Positions 7,416 to 13,635 of a DNA stretch of 29,856 nucleotides are shown here, in pieces. The notes beneath the pieces were generated by a model. It was not told the origin of the DNA and searched no databases. It saw only the letters and a program-made list of their open reading frames with translations. Each line of letters opens with the position of its first letter. The first letter of the stretch is position 1. Location: the IMG/VR virus record IMGVR_UViG_3300029448_005993, positions 9,880-39,735 of that record; one strand, 5' to 3'. A program made the position numbers and the translations under genes. The stretch is from a virus.

Positions 7416-7423
7416 TATTTATA
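7416..7423 (-). promoter_or_regulatory. T4-type late promoter ahead of the tRNA-Arg-like gene
   Basis: The minus strand reads TTTTTTATAAATAATAG. It contains the exact T4 late -10 element TATAAATA, 9 bases before the 5' end of the tRNA-like gene and about 120 bases before the homing endonuclease. Confidence 0.6.
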
Positions 7424-7464
7424 AAAAAGTAAACTTACACAGATGTTATATCCATTCACTATAT

Positions 7465-7980
7465 CTATTGTCCTGACAACATAGTGATAATAACCATCAC
7501 TGCTACTTTATCACCAATACGGTATTTCTTATCTACTACAGTGCTACCATATTGCCCTTGCCACTCATAGTAAATAGTATAATCCTTAACTACTGATTCT
7601 GTGCGATTAACATACCGTGTAGTACAAATCTCTTTGTTTTCATATCCAACAATACGAAGTTGTGGTGCACGGCCTGCTTCAGCTGCAACTACACCACCGA
7701 TAACAGCACCAGCGGCAGCACCTTCATCTTTATCAGTGATTGCCTTACCTGCCAATCCACCAAACAATGCACCAAAAAGAACTTCTAGTCCTGTAGCACC
7801 TTGACCTTGTACGTTCTCATAGACTGGTACTTGAGCCATGTTACAAGTTTCAACTGGCACGTTACGGGTAACTTGAGTCCAGTTTGGTTCAACTTCCGTG
7901 ATGATTGCTTTCTCAGCAGCGGCAGGGGCGGCGCATGCACCCAAGCCTACTACCAGAAGAGCGCCTAATAGGTTTTTCAT
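7465..7980 (-). CDS. Glycine-zipper (17 kDa antigen-like) exported protein
   Basis: A 171-residue exported protein with an N-terminal signal MKNLLGALLVVGLGAC. LGAC fits a lipobox with the lipidated Cys at 15, though a signal peptidase I site after AAA is possible. The centre has a glycine-zipper 2TM domain, GLEVLFGALFGGLAGKAITD then EGAAAGAVIGGVVAAEAG, as in the Rickettsia 17 kDa surface antigen family. A C-terminal part with Cys (ICTTRYVNRTE, YEWQGQYGS) follows, also typical of that family. It would sit in the host envelope. The stop of the next upstream gene abuts its start. Role may be envelope modification, lysis or superinfection exclusion; none is demonstrated. Confidence 0.75.
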   Translation of the reverse strand: MKNLLGALLVVGLGACAAPAAAEKAIITEVEPNWTQVTRNVPVETCNMAQVPVYENVQGQGATGLEVLFGALFGGLAGKAITDKDEGAAAGAVIGGVVAAEAGRAPQLRIVGYENKEICTTRYVNRTESVVKDYTIYYEWQGQYGSTVVDKKYRIGDKVAVMVIITMLSGQ

Positions 7981-8274
7981 TTAACTTTCCTCTGAAAATG
8001 TTGATGGACAAATCTCAGCAGTATATAGTCCACCTGATGCAACAGTACCAGCAATCGCACCAGCACCAGCACCAAACAATGCTTCAGCACCACCTACATC
8101 ACCATTAGACAGAACAACCATAGCCGCTGTCCCTGCTACTGCACCAAGCGCAGCATACTGTGGTGTACGTTCATTATAATACATTACATCAGTACACTGA
8201 CCGAGTGGGGCATTAAGAGTTGCACAACCAGTCAAACCAAGCATCGCAACAGATGCAATCATAATAGATTTCAT
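7981..8274 (-). CDS. Small glycine-zipper lipoprotein
   Basis: A 97-residue predicted lipoprotein. The signal MKSIMIASVAMLGLTGC ends in a classic lipobox LTGC, with Cys17 as the lipidated residue. The mature part has two short Gly/Ala-rich segments (YAALGAVAGTAAMVVL and EALFGAGAGAIAGTVASGG) that look like a glycine zipper, and three further Cys positions (QCTD, EICPS). It is organised back-to-back with the larger glycine-zipper protein at 7465-7980, so the two are likely made together and could interact. Its stop directly precedes that gene's ATG. Confidence 0.7.
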   Translation of the reverse strand: MKSIMIASVAMLGLTGCATLNAPLGQCTDVMYYNERTPQYAALGAVAGTAAMVVLSNGDVGGAEALFGAGAGAIAGTVASGGLYTAEICPSTFSEES

Positions 8275-8275
8275 T

Positions 8276-8866
8276 TTAAGCTCCTACAATAGAATAGTAA
8301 ATATCTTGCCAACCATTGACACGATTATCAAAGTCAAACTGCCGATTATGAGGCAAGTCAATTAGATAGGCATCTAATCCAAGTTCTTGACCCAAGACAG
8401 CATTTTTATACTTATCTTCCACCCAAACACAACCTGTGCCACGGTATTGTTCAAGTGCTTCATCTTTATCGGCACCAGTATCTAGGCATACCAGTTCATC
8501 AATCACAGTTTCGCCGAATAATGTTTGAAGATTCTGTAATCTTGCTTTATATGCATATTTGTTAAGAGACATAGAGGTGATTACACGCAGAACATATCCA
8601 GCTTCTTCGTGTAACTTTTTTACATATTTGACTGCATCTAGATGTGGGGTTAGATATGCCATGGCTGCAGAATTATTAAACTCTCGGCAAAGACCTTCCG
8701 CTGCTTGTTTGTTAATAAATCCATATCGTTTCCATACTGCGTATCCTGTTGTATCTTGTTCGGTGTATCCACGTTCTGCCATGAACTCCTTAAATCCAAA
8801 GAGCCAGTCGACGAGAACACCGTCACAATCAGTTAAAATTACTTTATCAGAAAGATTACTACTCAT
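8276..8866 (-). CDS. HAD-like 5'(deoxy)nucleotidase or phosphatase
   Basis: A 196-residue HAD-superfamily hydrolase. Motif I is TDCDGVLVD (Asp13 nucleophile, Asp15), motif II is RVITSMS with the Ser/Thr, and the acidic motif IV is VWVEDKYKNA. The cap insertion after motif I (WLFGFKEFMAERGY) resembles 5'-deoxyribonucleotidase-like phage proteins. It could hydrolyse nucleotides during host DNA turnover, which would fit the RNR, ThyX and GMP reductase also present, but substrate is unproven. The DUF1289 gene ends 3 bases ahead of its start. Confidence 0.8.
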   Translation of the reverse strand: MSSNLSDKVILTDCDGVLVDWLFGFKEFMAERGYTEQDTTGYAVWKRYGFINKQAAEGLCREFNNSAAMAYLTPHLDAVKYVKKLHEEAGYVLRVITSMSLNKYAYKARLQNLQTLFGETVIDELVCLDTGADKDEALEQYRGTGCVWVEDKYKNAVLGQELGLDAYLIDLPHNRQFDFDNRVNGWQDIYYSIVGA

Positions 8867-8868
8867 TT

Positions 8869-9036
8869 TTATTTCTCACGCTTTTTTCTTTTACCATAAC
8901 CTAATCGCTTCATAATGTCAAGCCTTTCTTTATCTGTATATCTTTTCCATTTAGCAATCTCTTCCTTGGTTCGCTCACAGCCTATACAGATGCCGTTCTC
9001 TAACTTACATATGGAAACGCATGGCGTTATGTACAT
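8869..9036 (-). CDS. DUF1289 family protein
   Basis: A 55-residue protein found by reading the minus strand from the ATG at 9036, preceded by GGAG about 5 bases upstream. It reads PCVSICKLENGICIGCERTKEEIAKW, here cited by parts: CVSICKL and CIGCERTKEEIAKW. The four cysteines and the Trp are the hallmark of DUF1289, a small family common in Proteobacteria. The tail is strongly basic (LGYGKRKKREK). The cysteines could bind iron-sulfur or zinc. Function is unknown. Presence in a phage suggests acquisition from a proteobacterial host. Confidence 0.85.
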   Translation of the reverse strand: MYITPCVSICKLENGICIGCERTKEEIAKWKRYTDKERLDIMKRLGYGKRKKREK

Positions 9037-9333
9037 AGGAACTCCTATTGATTGAAGGTGCGAAGCATTGGTTCACTGACTCCCTATAATATAACAATAC
9101 AGTCACCAATCTAAACTGTCCCCTTGCGGGTTAGATGTGTATGGGATACAACAGGTTCAAACGTCTCCCCAAAACCTCGCTATCGCTTCCTTCATCACGG
9201 GCTACTACCATCGGTAAGGATGTTAACGGTGGCTACTACCATCGGCCCTTTAGTTTTGCGGATGTTATCCCACTTCTCGTCATGGGAGTCAGACAACGCC
9301 CACTAGCCGCTATCAACGGCACGTCTTTATGTT
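9037..9333 (-). ncRNA. GC-rich structured RNA candidate downstream of tRNA-Leu
   Basis: About 300 bases without a credible gene separate tRNA-Leu from the DUF1289 gene. On the minus strand they contain several stems: GCCG-TTGATAG-CGGC, TCCCA/TGGGA around a 10-base loop, GGGC/GCCC enclosing the repeated block, AGGTT/AACCT, and a strong hairpin at 9136-9109 (ATCTAA, then CCC-GCAA-GGG with a GNRA tetraloop, then TTAGAT). A 15-base sequence is repeated at 9200 and 9231. Transcription could start at the promoter at 9488-9460 and run through tRNA-Leu. It did not match any RNA consensus I could recall (RNase P, tmRNA, 6S, group I intron core). Boundaries are approximate; the segment 9037-9100 is AT-richer and may be just leader. 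Confidence 0.45.
9200..9245. repeat. 15-base direct repeat in the RNA candidate
   Basis: GGCTACTACCATCGG occurs at 9200-9214 and exactly again at 9231-9245, 31 bases apart. The copies are the same orientation. They flank GTTAAC and fall inside the GGGC/GCCC pairing, so they may be equivalent loops or arms of a duplicated RNA module. Confidence 0.85.
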
Positions 9334-9419
9334 TGGTACTCCCTGCCGGAATCGAACCGGCACTTCCAAAGGAAAACAGATTTTAAGTCTGCAGCGTCTA
9401 CCTATTCCGCCAAGGGAGC
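9334..9419 (-). tRNA. tRNA-Leu(TAA)
   Basis: Type II tRNA of 86 bases including encoded CCA (9336-9334). The acceptor GCTCCCT/AGGGAGT has a G-U first pair, and the discriminator is A. The D region is TGGCGGAATAGGTAGACGC. The anticodon stem-loop TGCAGA-CTTAAAA-TCTG gives TAA. The long variable arm TTTTCCTTTGGAAGT and T arm GCCGGTTCGATTCCGGC are standard for tRNA-Leu. It reads TTA codons, which are frequent in AT-rich phage genes. Confidence 0.95.
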
Positions 9420-9432
9420 ATAACTAAAAGAC

Positions 9433-9525
9433 CTACATACATAGATCATCATATAAAAGACTATACCTTCTATGAACACTTTTGTCAAGCTTAAAGACCT
9501 TCCAAAAGATAAATTTCTTGAACAC
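9433..9525 (-). CDS. Possible 30-residue basic peptide
   Basis: A short frame begins at GTG (9525) just after AAGGAGAG, a strong ribosome site about 5 bases away. It encodes about 30 residues rich in Lys, Phe and Arg (start MFKKFIFWKVFKLD, end LLYDDLCM). It overlaps the promoter for tRNA-Leu (9460-9488). No homologue is recognised. The Shine-Dalgarno site is the only real support, so it may be chance. Confidence 0.3.
   Translation of the reverse strand: MFKKFIFWKVFKLDKSVHRRYSLLYDDLCM
9460..9488 (-). promoter_or_regulatory. sigma70-type promoter for tRNA-Leu
   Basis: Minus-strand TTGACA (9488-9483) and TATAGT (9465-9460) are separated by 17 bases and lie about 40 bases before tRNA-Leu. The -35 box sits in AAGCTTGACA, the same context as at 1549 and 13180. 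Confidence 0.65.
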
Positions 9526-9548
9526 TGTTTCTCTCCTTAGATAAGAAT

Positions 9549-9574
9549 GGGGCAGGAGTATATTCCCCCGCCCC
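9549..9574. other. GC-rich hairpin between gene blocks
   Basis: GGGGC (9549-9553) and GCCCC (9570-9574) pair perfectly, with possible further pairing inside (GG with CC). It lies in the gap after the coiled-coil gene ending at 9613. A U-run is missing, so it is only a possible terminator for that gene. Confidence 0.4.
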
Positions 9575-9612
9575 AAAAGACACTTGAATTATATACTATG
9601 ATTTGACTCTCG

Positions 9613-9780
9613 TCAAGTAAAAAGTTGATCCTCTAAATCTTTTATTGATCTACCCAGATAATCTCGTTTCAATTTCATTTTTCTTACTAAAGTATCTCTC
9701 CCTTGTTTTACGAGTTTTCTTTCATAATGTTCAAGTTCACGATAATCTTTTTTGAGACGGTCAATTTGAGAAACGAGCAT
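9613..9780 (-). CDS. Small coiled-coil hypothetical protein
   Basis: A 55-residue, highly charged, helical protein (MLVSQIDRLKKDYRELEHYER, later KMKLKRDYLGRSIKDLEDQ). Heptad-like spacing of Leu, Ile and Tyr suggests a short coiled coil. The frame has another ATG at 9789, but AAAGGA is about 9 bases from the ATG at 9780 and abuts the one at 9789, so 9780 is chosen. It follows the 143-residue protein ending at 9819. Confidence 0.6.
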   Translation of the reverse strand: MLVSQIDRLKKDYRELEHYERKLVKQGRDTLVRKMKLKRDYLGRSIKDLEDQLFT

Positions 9781-9818
9781 ATTATGCATTCCTTTATTGT
9801 TTAATATATCATAACAAA

Positions 9819-10250
9819 TCAGTCAGGAGGCATCAGATTTGGGTAGACCTCCTTGACTAAAGCAGATGAGATACCTTTGAAGGGGGTTTTATCTTTCATC
9901 TGCAATACAACTTTAGCATCTTCTGGATGAATACCCTCTAGAAGATTAATGAAAATAGTTTCTCTTTTGAGAGGTTTAATATTTCGTGCTTTTTGACCTA
10001 CAAAATACTCCATATCTCTACATTTTCTCAAGAGACTTGTAGGTGCATTGTGCGGTTCTGCTGCAGTGTATGGTGGTACACCGTCAGGCAACATAAGTTT
10101 TACATTAGGGTTATAGCATCCTTGGAGAATAGTCTTCAATCCAAATGATTCATGTTTTTTGAGAAGAGCAATTTTTTCTGCCTTTTTCTTTGCAGCACCC
10201 ACTTTTTGTAATACTTCAAAAATCTCTAATTTAATTTCATTCACCATCAT
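9819..10250 (-). CDS. Conserved T4-like phage protein, DUF6433-like
   Basis: A 143-residue protein of a type I recall from T4-like marine phages (DUF6433-like; name from memory). Recognisable parts are the N-terminal helix EIFEVLQKVGAAKKKAEK, then ILQGCYNPNVKLMLPDGVPPY, LRKCRDMEYFVGQ, and a C-terminal ISSALVKEVYPNLMP. No catalytic motif stands out. It overlaps the GIY-YIG gene by 14 bases and would be translated from the same message. Function unknown. Confidence 0.7.
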   Translation of the reverse strand: MMVNEIKLEIFEVLQKVGAAKKKAEKIALLKKHESFGLKTILQGCYNPNVKLMLPDGVPPYTAAEPHNAPTSLLRKCRDMEYFVGQKARNIKPLKRETIFINLLEGIHPEDAKVVLQMKDKTPFKGISSALVKEVYPNLMPPD

Positions 10251-10683
10251 TTTCTCTTTTCAAGTGTTTTGCATTAATCCGACATTGGATGTATTCATTA
10301 TAGTAATCATCTCTTAAAAGCACATCATATTCAAATTGATATTTTGCTTCATAGTAGGAGCATTCGCCTTTGGTCTTACAAAATCTTAAAATTTCTCTGT
10401 AGTATTTATCTACACCAATTTTTTGAACTTGCTCTTTTAGCAACTTATTTGATCCATAATATTTACGCCAATCCGATTCTTTGGTGATATATTTAGTTTT
10501 AGTTCCACCTGCTTTAGTCTTTACCTTAGTTTTCCTCCGGTTCCAGAGGAGTTTTTTTCCAATGTACTTTTGTAGCGTATCAAGGTTCTGAATGCGGTAG
10601 ACAAACCCGACAAACTCCTCTGGGGGTGTTTCTGGATTATATTCAGCGAATTCGTAATACCATCCAGTATAATGATTAGACAT
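10237..10683 (-). CDS. GIY-YIG-type endonuclease (T4-like)
   Basis: A 148-residue protein with a variant GIY-YIG core: GFVYRIQNLDTLQKYIGKKL supplies the first strands (VYR... and KYIGKK), then YYGSNKLLKEQ, a catalytic-type Glu in YEAKYQFEYDVL, and a terminal Asn in YIQCRINAKHLK. T4-like marine phages often carry this small nuclease, related to Seg-type homing or repair endonucleases. The frame can be extended to a TTG at 10701, but that lies inside the terminator hairpin, so ATG 10683 (MSNHYTGW) is chosen. The only ribosome-site candidate, GGGA, is within the 3' arm of that terminator stem. Confidence 0.75.
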   Translation of the reverse strand: MSNHYTGWYYEFAEYNPETPPEEFVGFVYRIQNLDTLQKYIGKKLLWNRRKTKVKTKAGGTKTKYITKESDWRKYYGSNKLLKEQVQKIGVDKYYREILRFCKTKGECSYYEAKYQFEYDVLLRDDYYNEYIQCRINAKHLKRENDGE

Positions 10684-10717
10684 AAAAAAATTCCCAGTCA
10701 ATTTATCAACTGGGAAT
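10684..10717 (-). terminator. Strong intrinsic terminator after the zinc-ribbon gene
   Basis: On the minus strand ATTCCCAGT and ACTGGGAAT form a perfect 9-bp stem with a 10-base loop, directly followed by seven T. It would end the RNR/zinc-ribbon transcript. The T-run abuts the ATG of the next gene at 10683, so read-through or a separate promoter is needed for that gene. Confidence 0.9.
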
Positions 10718-10724
10718 ATTTAGT

Positions 10725-10874
10725 TTAGTCGCAAAGACATGCTTCTTCATATTCTGAAATCTCATCATCCGTAAGTTCAGAACCACAATACGGACAATGA
10801 TTAGGTGGTTCATCATAGACTAGATGAACTACACTCTCTACTTCGCAGACATCGCAGATGATACGGTATTTCAT
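10725..10874 (-). CDS. Small zinc-ribbon protein
   Basis: A 49-residue protein starting MKYRIICDVCEVESVV, with a second pair HCPYCGSEL. The two CxxC knuckles are 18-20 residues apart and make a rubredoxin-like zinc ribbon. The tail is acidic and ends in EEACLCD with two more Cys. The start is set by GGAGAGAGG about 6 bases before the ATG at 10874; a longer frame upstream lacks support. It follows nrdJ by 11 bases and precedes a strong terminator, so it is the last gene of that transcript. It could serve as a thiol or metal partner of the RNR; this is only inference. Confidence 0.75.
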   Translation of the reverse strand: MKYRIICDVCEVESVVHLVYDEPPNHCPYCGSELTDDEISEYEEACLCD

Positions 10875-10885
10875 AGACCTCTCTC

Positions 10886-13102
10886 CTAAAAGTCGATTTC
10901 GCATGCACCACCAGCACATGCAGCAGCACCAAGAGTATCAACGTCAGTAAACTTCTTTTCTGATAATTCAGAAATCCATTCTACTTGCATGTAAGACCTC
11001 TTAATCTTTTCCCATTTGTGAATCAAATGAGCATCTTTTAAACAATATTCTGCTTGCTTTAAATCACCTTCAAGATATTTATCAGCGAATGAGGTAAATC
11101 TGCGCACCCAATCTTTCTTTAGAGTATTCTTAGAGTTTTCAGCAGAGATATCTTCACCATACCCCTGAGCGGTCATACATGCCATCCAAAGATCGTTGAA
11201 TGCCTGCAGACCATCTACAACGAGACCAGAGGCTAAAACACCCGCCACGCCATATTTTTCCACCATCTTTTCAGCGTCGATAACTTCAGTGTTTGGCGCC
11301 TGATTGAAATCTTTATCGCCAGAAGTAGACAAGAAAGAAATACCAGCAAAATTATCCCGATTGCTGTAAACATATCGAGCAACATCATCCCAGTCCTCCA
11401 CCAGAATAGTATTAGAAACGTTATGAGAAACTGTAGGGTCAGCACAAAGTTCAGGATTCTTACCAGCATTCACCCAGTGCTTTTGCGCCTTAGCAACTAA
11501 ATCAAGGTGTTTAGTGCCGATCAGTTCATCTTTCAGAATAGAACCCTGCTTTGGTGTAATTGGGAAAGAAACTACATAATCACTACCAGATGCAGACCAT
11601 ACAGAGTCCTCTACCATTTCCGGGTTTGTTTTAGCAATGAGTTGTGCAACTTCAGATTCTTTGTTCAACTGAATGTTGCGAATATATCTCTCAGCGTGTT
11701 CAGCGTGGATTCCACTTGCTGTCCCCAAGAGTACAGAAGCATTGCCAGAAGGCTTAACGCAAGTAGTCCGAGCAGCAGCATTAATCCCGAGAAGATTAGC
11801 AATTCTCTTATTAGTATCTTTAACAATCTCGGCACCTTTTTCCAGAATCTTTTCATCGAATAAAATCTCCGGGTTATTCATCCATCCAGTGATAGAAACA
11901 CCAAGCAATGCTTCACGGTCAAAGATATCCTTTGTTGTATCAGGTAAGAACTTAAAGTCAGTATATCCTGCTTGGAGTGTGCCAAGAATAGCAGCTGCTT
12001 CACATGCCTTGTAGAACGATTCTTCATCTACGCACTGACCACCATTAATCTCTGTAAGATTACATCCCTGCCAGCCAGACTGCCCGTCAATCTGTGGGAA
12101 CATACCAATCTCTACACAAGGATTAGTGGTGTGTTCAGTAGATTCTACAAATACAAATCCGGGTTCACCAAACTGCTTAATGCTGTCCATGATATTCATG
12201 AACTGCTCTTCACTTGTTTCTTTACGAACAATCACTGCAGAGTTATTAGACCTTGCTCTTTGCGGATTGTCATTAAACCAATTACCAGTCTTTGCATTCA
12301 TCATCTCTGTATCGTCTGGAGAGAATAAGCAGATAGTAGCAGAACGTCTCACACCACCAGATAATACGGCATCAGCACAATGCATGGCAATATCGTAGAC
12401 ATGAATAGGACGGAGCTGGACAGGTTCTTTAGTACCCATTACAACTCCTTGGATTAAATATTCAATACGGTCGAGTGCCTGTCGTAATCCGTCTGGGCCC
12501 GGTGCTTTGAATCCACCAGAGATTTTTGCACCTTTTGGGCGAATATTCGTAAGGTCGAAAAATACACGACGTCCTTCAAACTCAGGATGTACGCCACCAC
12601 CTACAAAGTAAGAGGACATAAGCACGTCTAGAGCAGAAGCCCAACCTTCAATACTATCTTCTACAATATAACCTTTTGCTTGCTTCTTGCGTTCTGCTAC
12701 AGCAGGGAGTTTATTTACGTGATGATGTTGCACAGAAAAACCTGCACCTGCACCACAAAGAAGAATATAGAAATACTCGCCAAAGAAAGAAGCACGATCG
12801 ACATAGGAAGAAGTGCAGTTATACATTTTCATCTGATGCTTCAGTAGTTGATCGCCGCCAAACTGCAGAGCACGTTGCGCACCAAGAACTCTTTTCTCTT
12901 TGTAAGAGTCTGATGCCTTTGTCATTTCATTTACCAGTTCTGTGGACATTCTATCTTTATAATATCCCTTGTGCATAGACATGACACGATCAACAGATTC
13001 ATTCCAACTTTCATACCTATTTTCTTCATCAATGTATCTGGAATATGCTTCGTAAAATTTAGTTTGAGACAAAAATTCTCTCATGTCTAGACTATTGGTC
13101 AT
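10886..13102 (-). CDS. nrdJ: Class II (cobalamin-dependent) ribonucleotide reductase, NrdJ
   Basis: A 738-residue monomeric adenosylcobalamin-dependent ribonucleoside-triphosphate reductase, of the Lactobacillus leichmannii type (about 739 residues). Visible landmarks are MYNCTSSYVD with the first redox Cys (about 96), ADAVLSGGVRRSATI (about 243-257), the radical-site NPCVEIG, the second redox Cys in QGCNLTEINGG, and the C-terminal shuttle cysteines CAGGACEIDF. It needs no NrdB partner and none is seen. It supplies dNTPs for replication and works with or without oxygen provided the host has B12. GTG at 13111 is possible but GAGG abuts it; ATG at 13102 has GAGG about 7 bases ahead. A sigma70-like promoter lies upstream. 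Confidence 0.95.
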   Translation of the reverse strand: MTNSLDMREFLSQTKFYEAYSRYIDEENRYESWNESVDRVMSMHKGYYKDRMSTELVNEMTKASDSYKEKRVLGAQRALQFGGDQLLKHQMKMYNCTSSYVDRASFFGEYFYILLCGAGAGFSVQHHHVNKLPAVAERKKQAKGYIVEDSIEGWASALDVLMSSYFVGGGVHPEFEGRRVFFDLTNIRPKGAKISGGFKAPGPDGLRQALDRIEYLIQGVVMGTKEPVQLRPIHVYDIAMHCADAVLSGGVRRSATICLFSPDDTEMMNAKTGNWFNDNPQRARSNNSAVIVRKETSEEQFMNIMDSIKQFGEPGFVFVESTEHTTNPCVEIGMFPQIDGQSGWQGCNLTEINGGQCVDEESFYKACEAAAILGTLQAGYTDFKFLPDTTKDIFDREALLGVSITGWMNNPEILFDEKILEKGAEIVKDTNKRIANLLGINAAARTTCVKPSGNASVLLGTASGIHAEHAERYIRNIQLNKESEVAQLIAKTNPEMVEDSVWSASGSDYVVSFPITPKQGSILKDELIGTKHLDLVAKAQKHWVNAGKNPELCADPTVSHNVSNTILVEDWDDVARYVYSNRDNFAGISFLSTSGDKDFNQAPNTEVIDAEKMVEKYGVAGVLASGLVVDGLQAFNDLWMACMTAQGYGEDISAENSKNTLKKDWVRRFTSFADKYLEGDLKQAEYCLKDAHLIHKWEKIKRSYMQVEWISELSEKKFTDVDTLGAAACAGGACEIDF

Positions 13103-13151
13103 AGAACGCACCTCTTAATTTGTATGTGATTTAGAAATTAGTATTCTACTT

Positions 13152-13180
13152 ATACTATCTTAAATCTTCGAAAAGATCAA
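13152..13180 (-). promoter_or_regulatory. sigma70-like promoter for nrdJ
   Basis: Minus-strand TTGATC (13180-13175) and TAGTAT (13157-13152) have a 17-base spacer in the gap upstream of nrdJ. The -35 box is again in AAGCTTGA. The -10 box is weaker than at the other promoters. Confidence 0.5.
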
Positions 13181-13182
13181 GC

Positions 13183-13635
13183 TTATTTTAGTTTCTCAAC
13201 TGCCCGTGAACCGAACCAGAACGAAATAATCGCAGCAAAAATAGACTGAGACTGTGGGTCCCAGATAACATCAGATATCTCTGCCATATTGTATCCTGCT
13301 TTCATCGCCTCCATTACGAGAACTGTCTTATAGAATAAAAAGAAACCAAAGAAGCAGTATGTGATAATTGGTCTCACACCTTTCTTGAGACCAGCAAAAA
13401 ATCCTGTTTCTTTAGAGATAGCAATATCATGCTCAATAAGACGTTTGTGTTCCTCATGGTCTGCCATGTCTTTGAGGTAGTCATGTTCTGCTGACTGCAT
13501 CTGCATTCTGATTTCAGCAGATGCTTTCATCTTAGCTAATTCGTGCTTCTGTTCTTGAGCTTTATTAATCGTCTCAAGAATCTTAGGAGCGAACGACGTA
13601 CCAAATCCTAGAACGGATCCAAGTAGTGCGAACAT
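13183..13635 (-). CDS. Holin-like 3-TM protein
   Basis: A 150-residue protein with an N-terminal Gly/Ala-rich hydrophobic segment (FALLGSVLGFGTSFAPKIL), a long charged helix (KAQEQKHELAKMKASAEIRM, then MADHEEHKRLIEHDI), and two C-terminal hydrophobic segments (PIITYCFFGFFLFYKTVLV and IFAAIISFWFGSRAV). This layout matches the GTA/phage 3-TM holin family seen in alphaproteobacterial gene transfer agents and marine phages. A lysis role is expected from the family. Its start abuts the stop of the upstream 250-residue protein. No endolysin is seen in this window. Confidence 0.75.
   Translation of the reverse strand: MFALLGSVLGFGTSFAPKILETINKAQEQKHELAKMKASAEIRMQMQSAEHDYLKDMADHEEHKRLIEHDIAISKETGFFAGLKKGVRPIITYCFFGFFLFYKTVLVMEAMKAGYNMAEISDVIWDPQSQSIFAAIISFWFGSRAVEKLK

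Noticed and set aside
9037-9333. tmRNA, RNase P RNA, SRP RNA or group I intron
   Set aside because: No tRNA-like ends with a proteolysis tag were found; a short frame GCAAAACTAAAGGGC ends in tandem stops but encodes no tag-like peptide. The RNase P and group I core motifs I know are missing.
9124-9386. Plus-strand open frames of 60-83 codons across the tRNA-Leu region
   Set aside because: They run through tRNA-Leu on the opposite strand and through the structured non-coding region; no ribosome site or family is seen.
11507-12978. Plus-strand frames over nrdJ
   Set aside because: They are antisense to a clear NrdJ and have no family features.
10886-13102. Intein, intron or frameshift in nrdJ
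   Set aside because: The reading frame is continuous, family length is normal, and the motifs are in order with only modest spacing changes.
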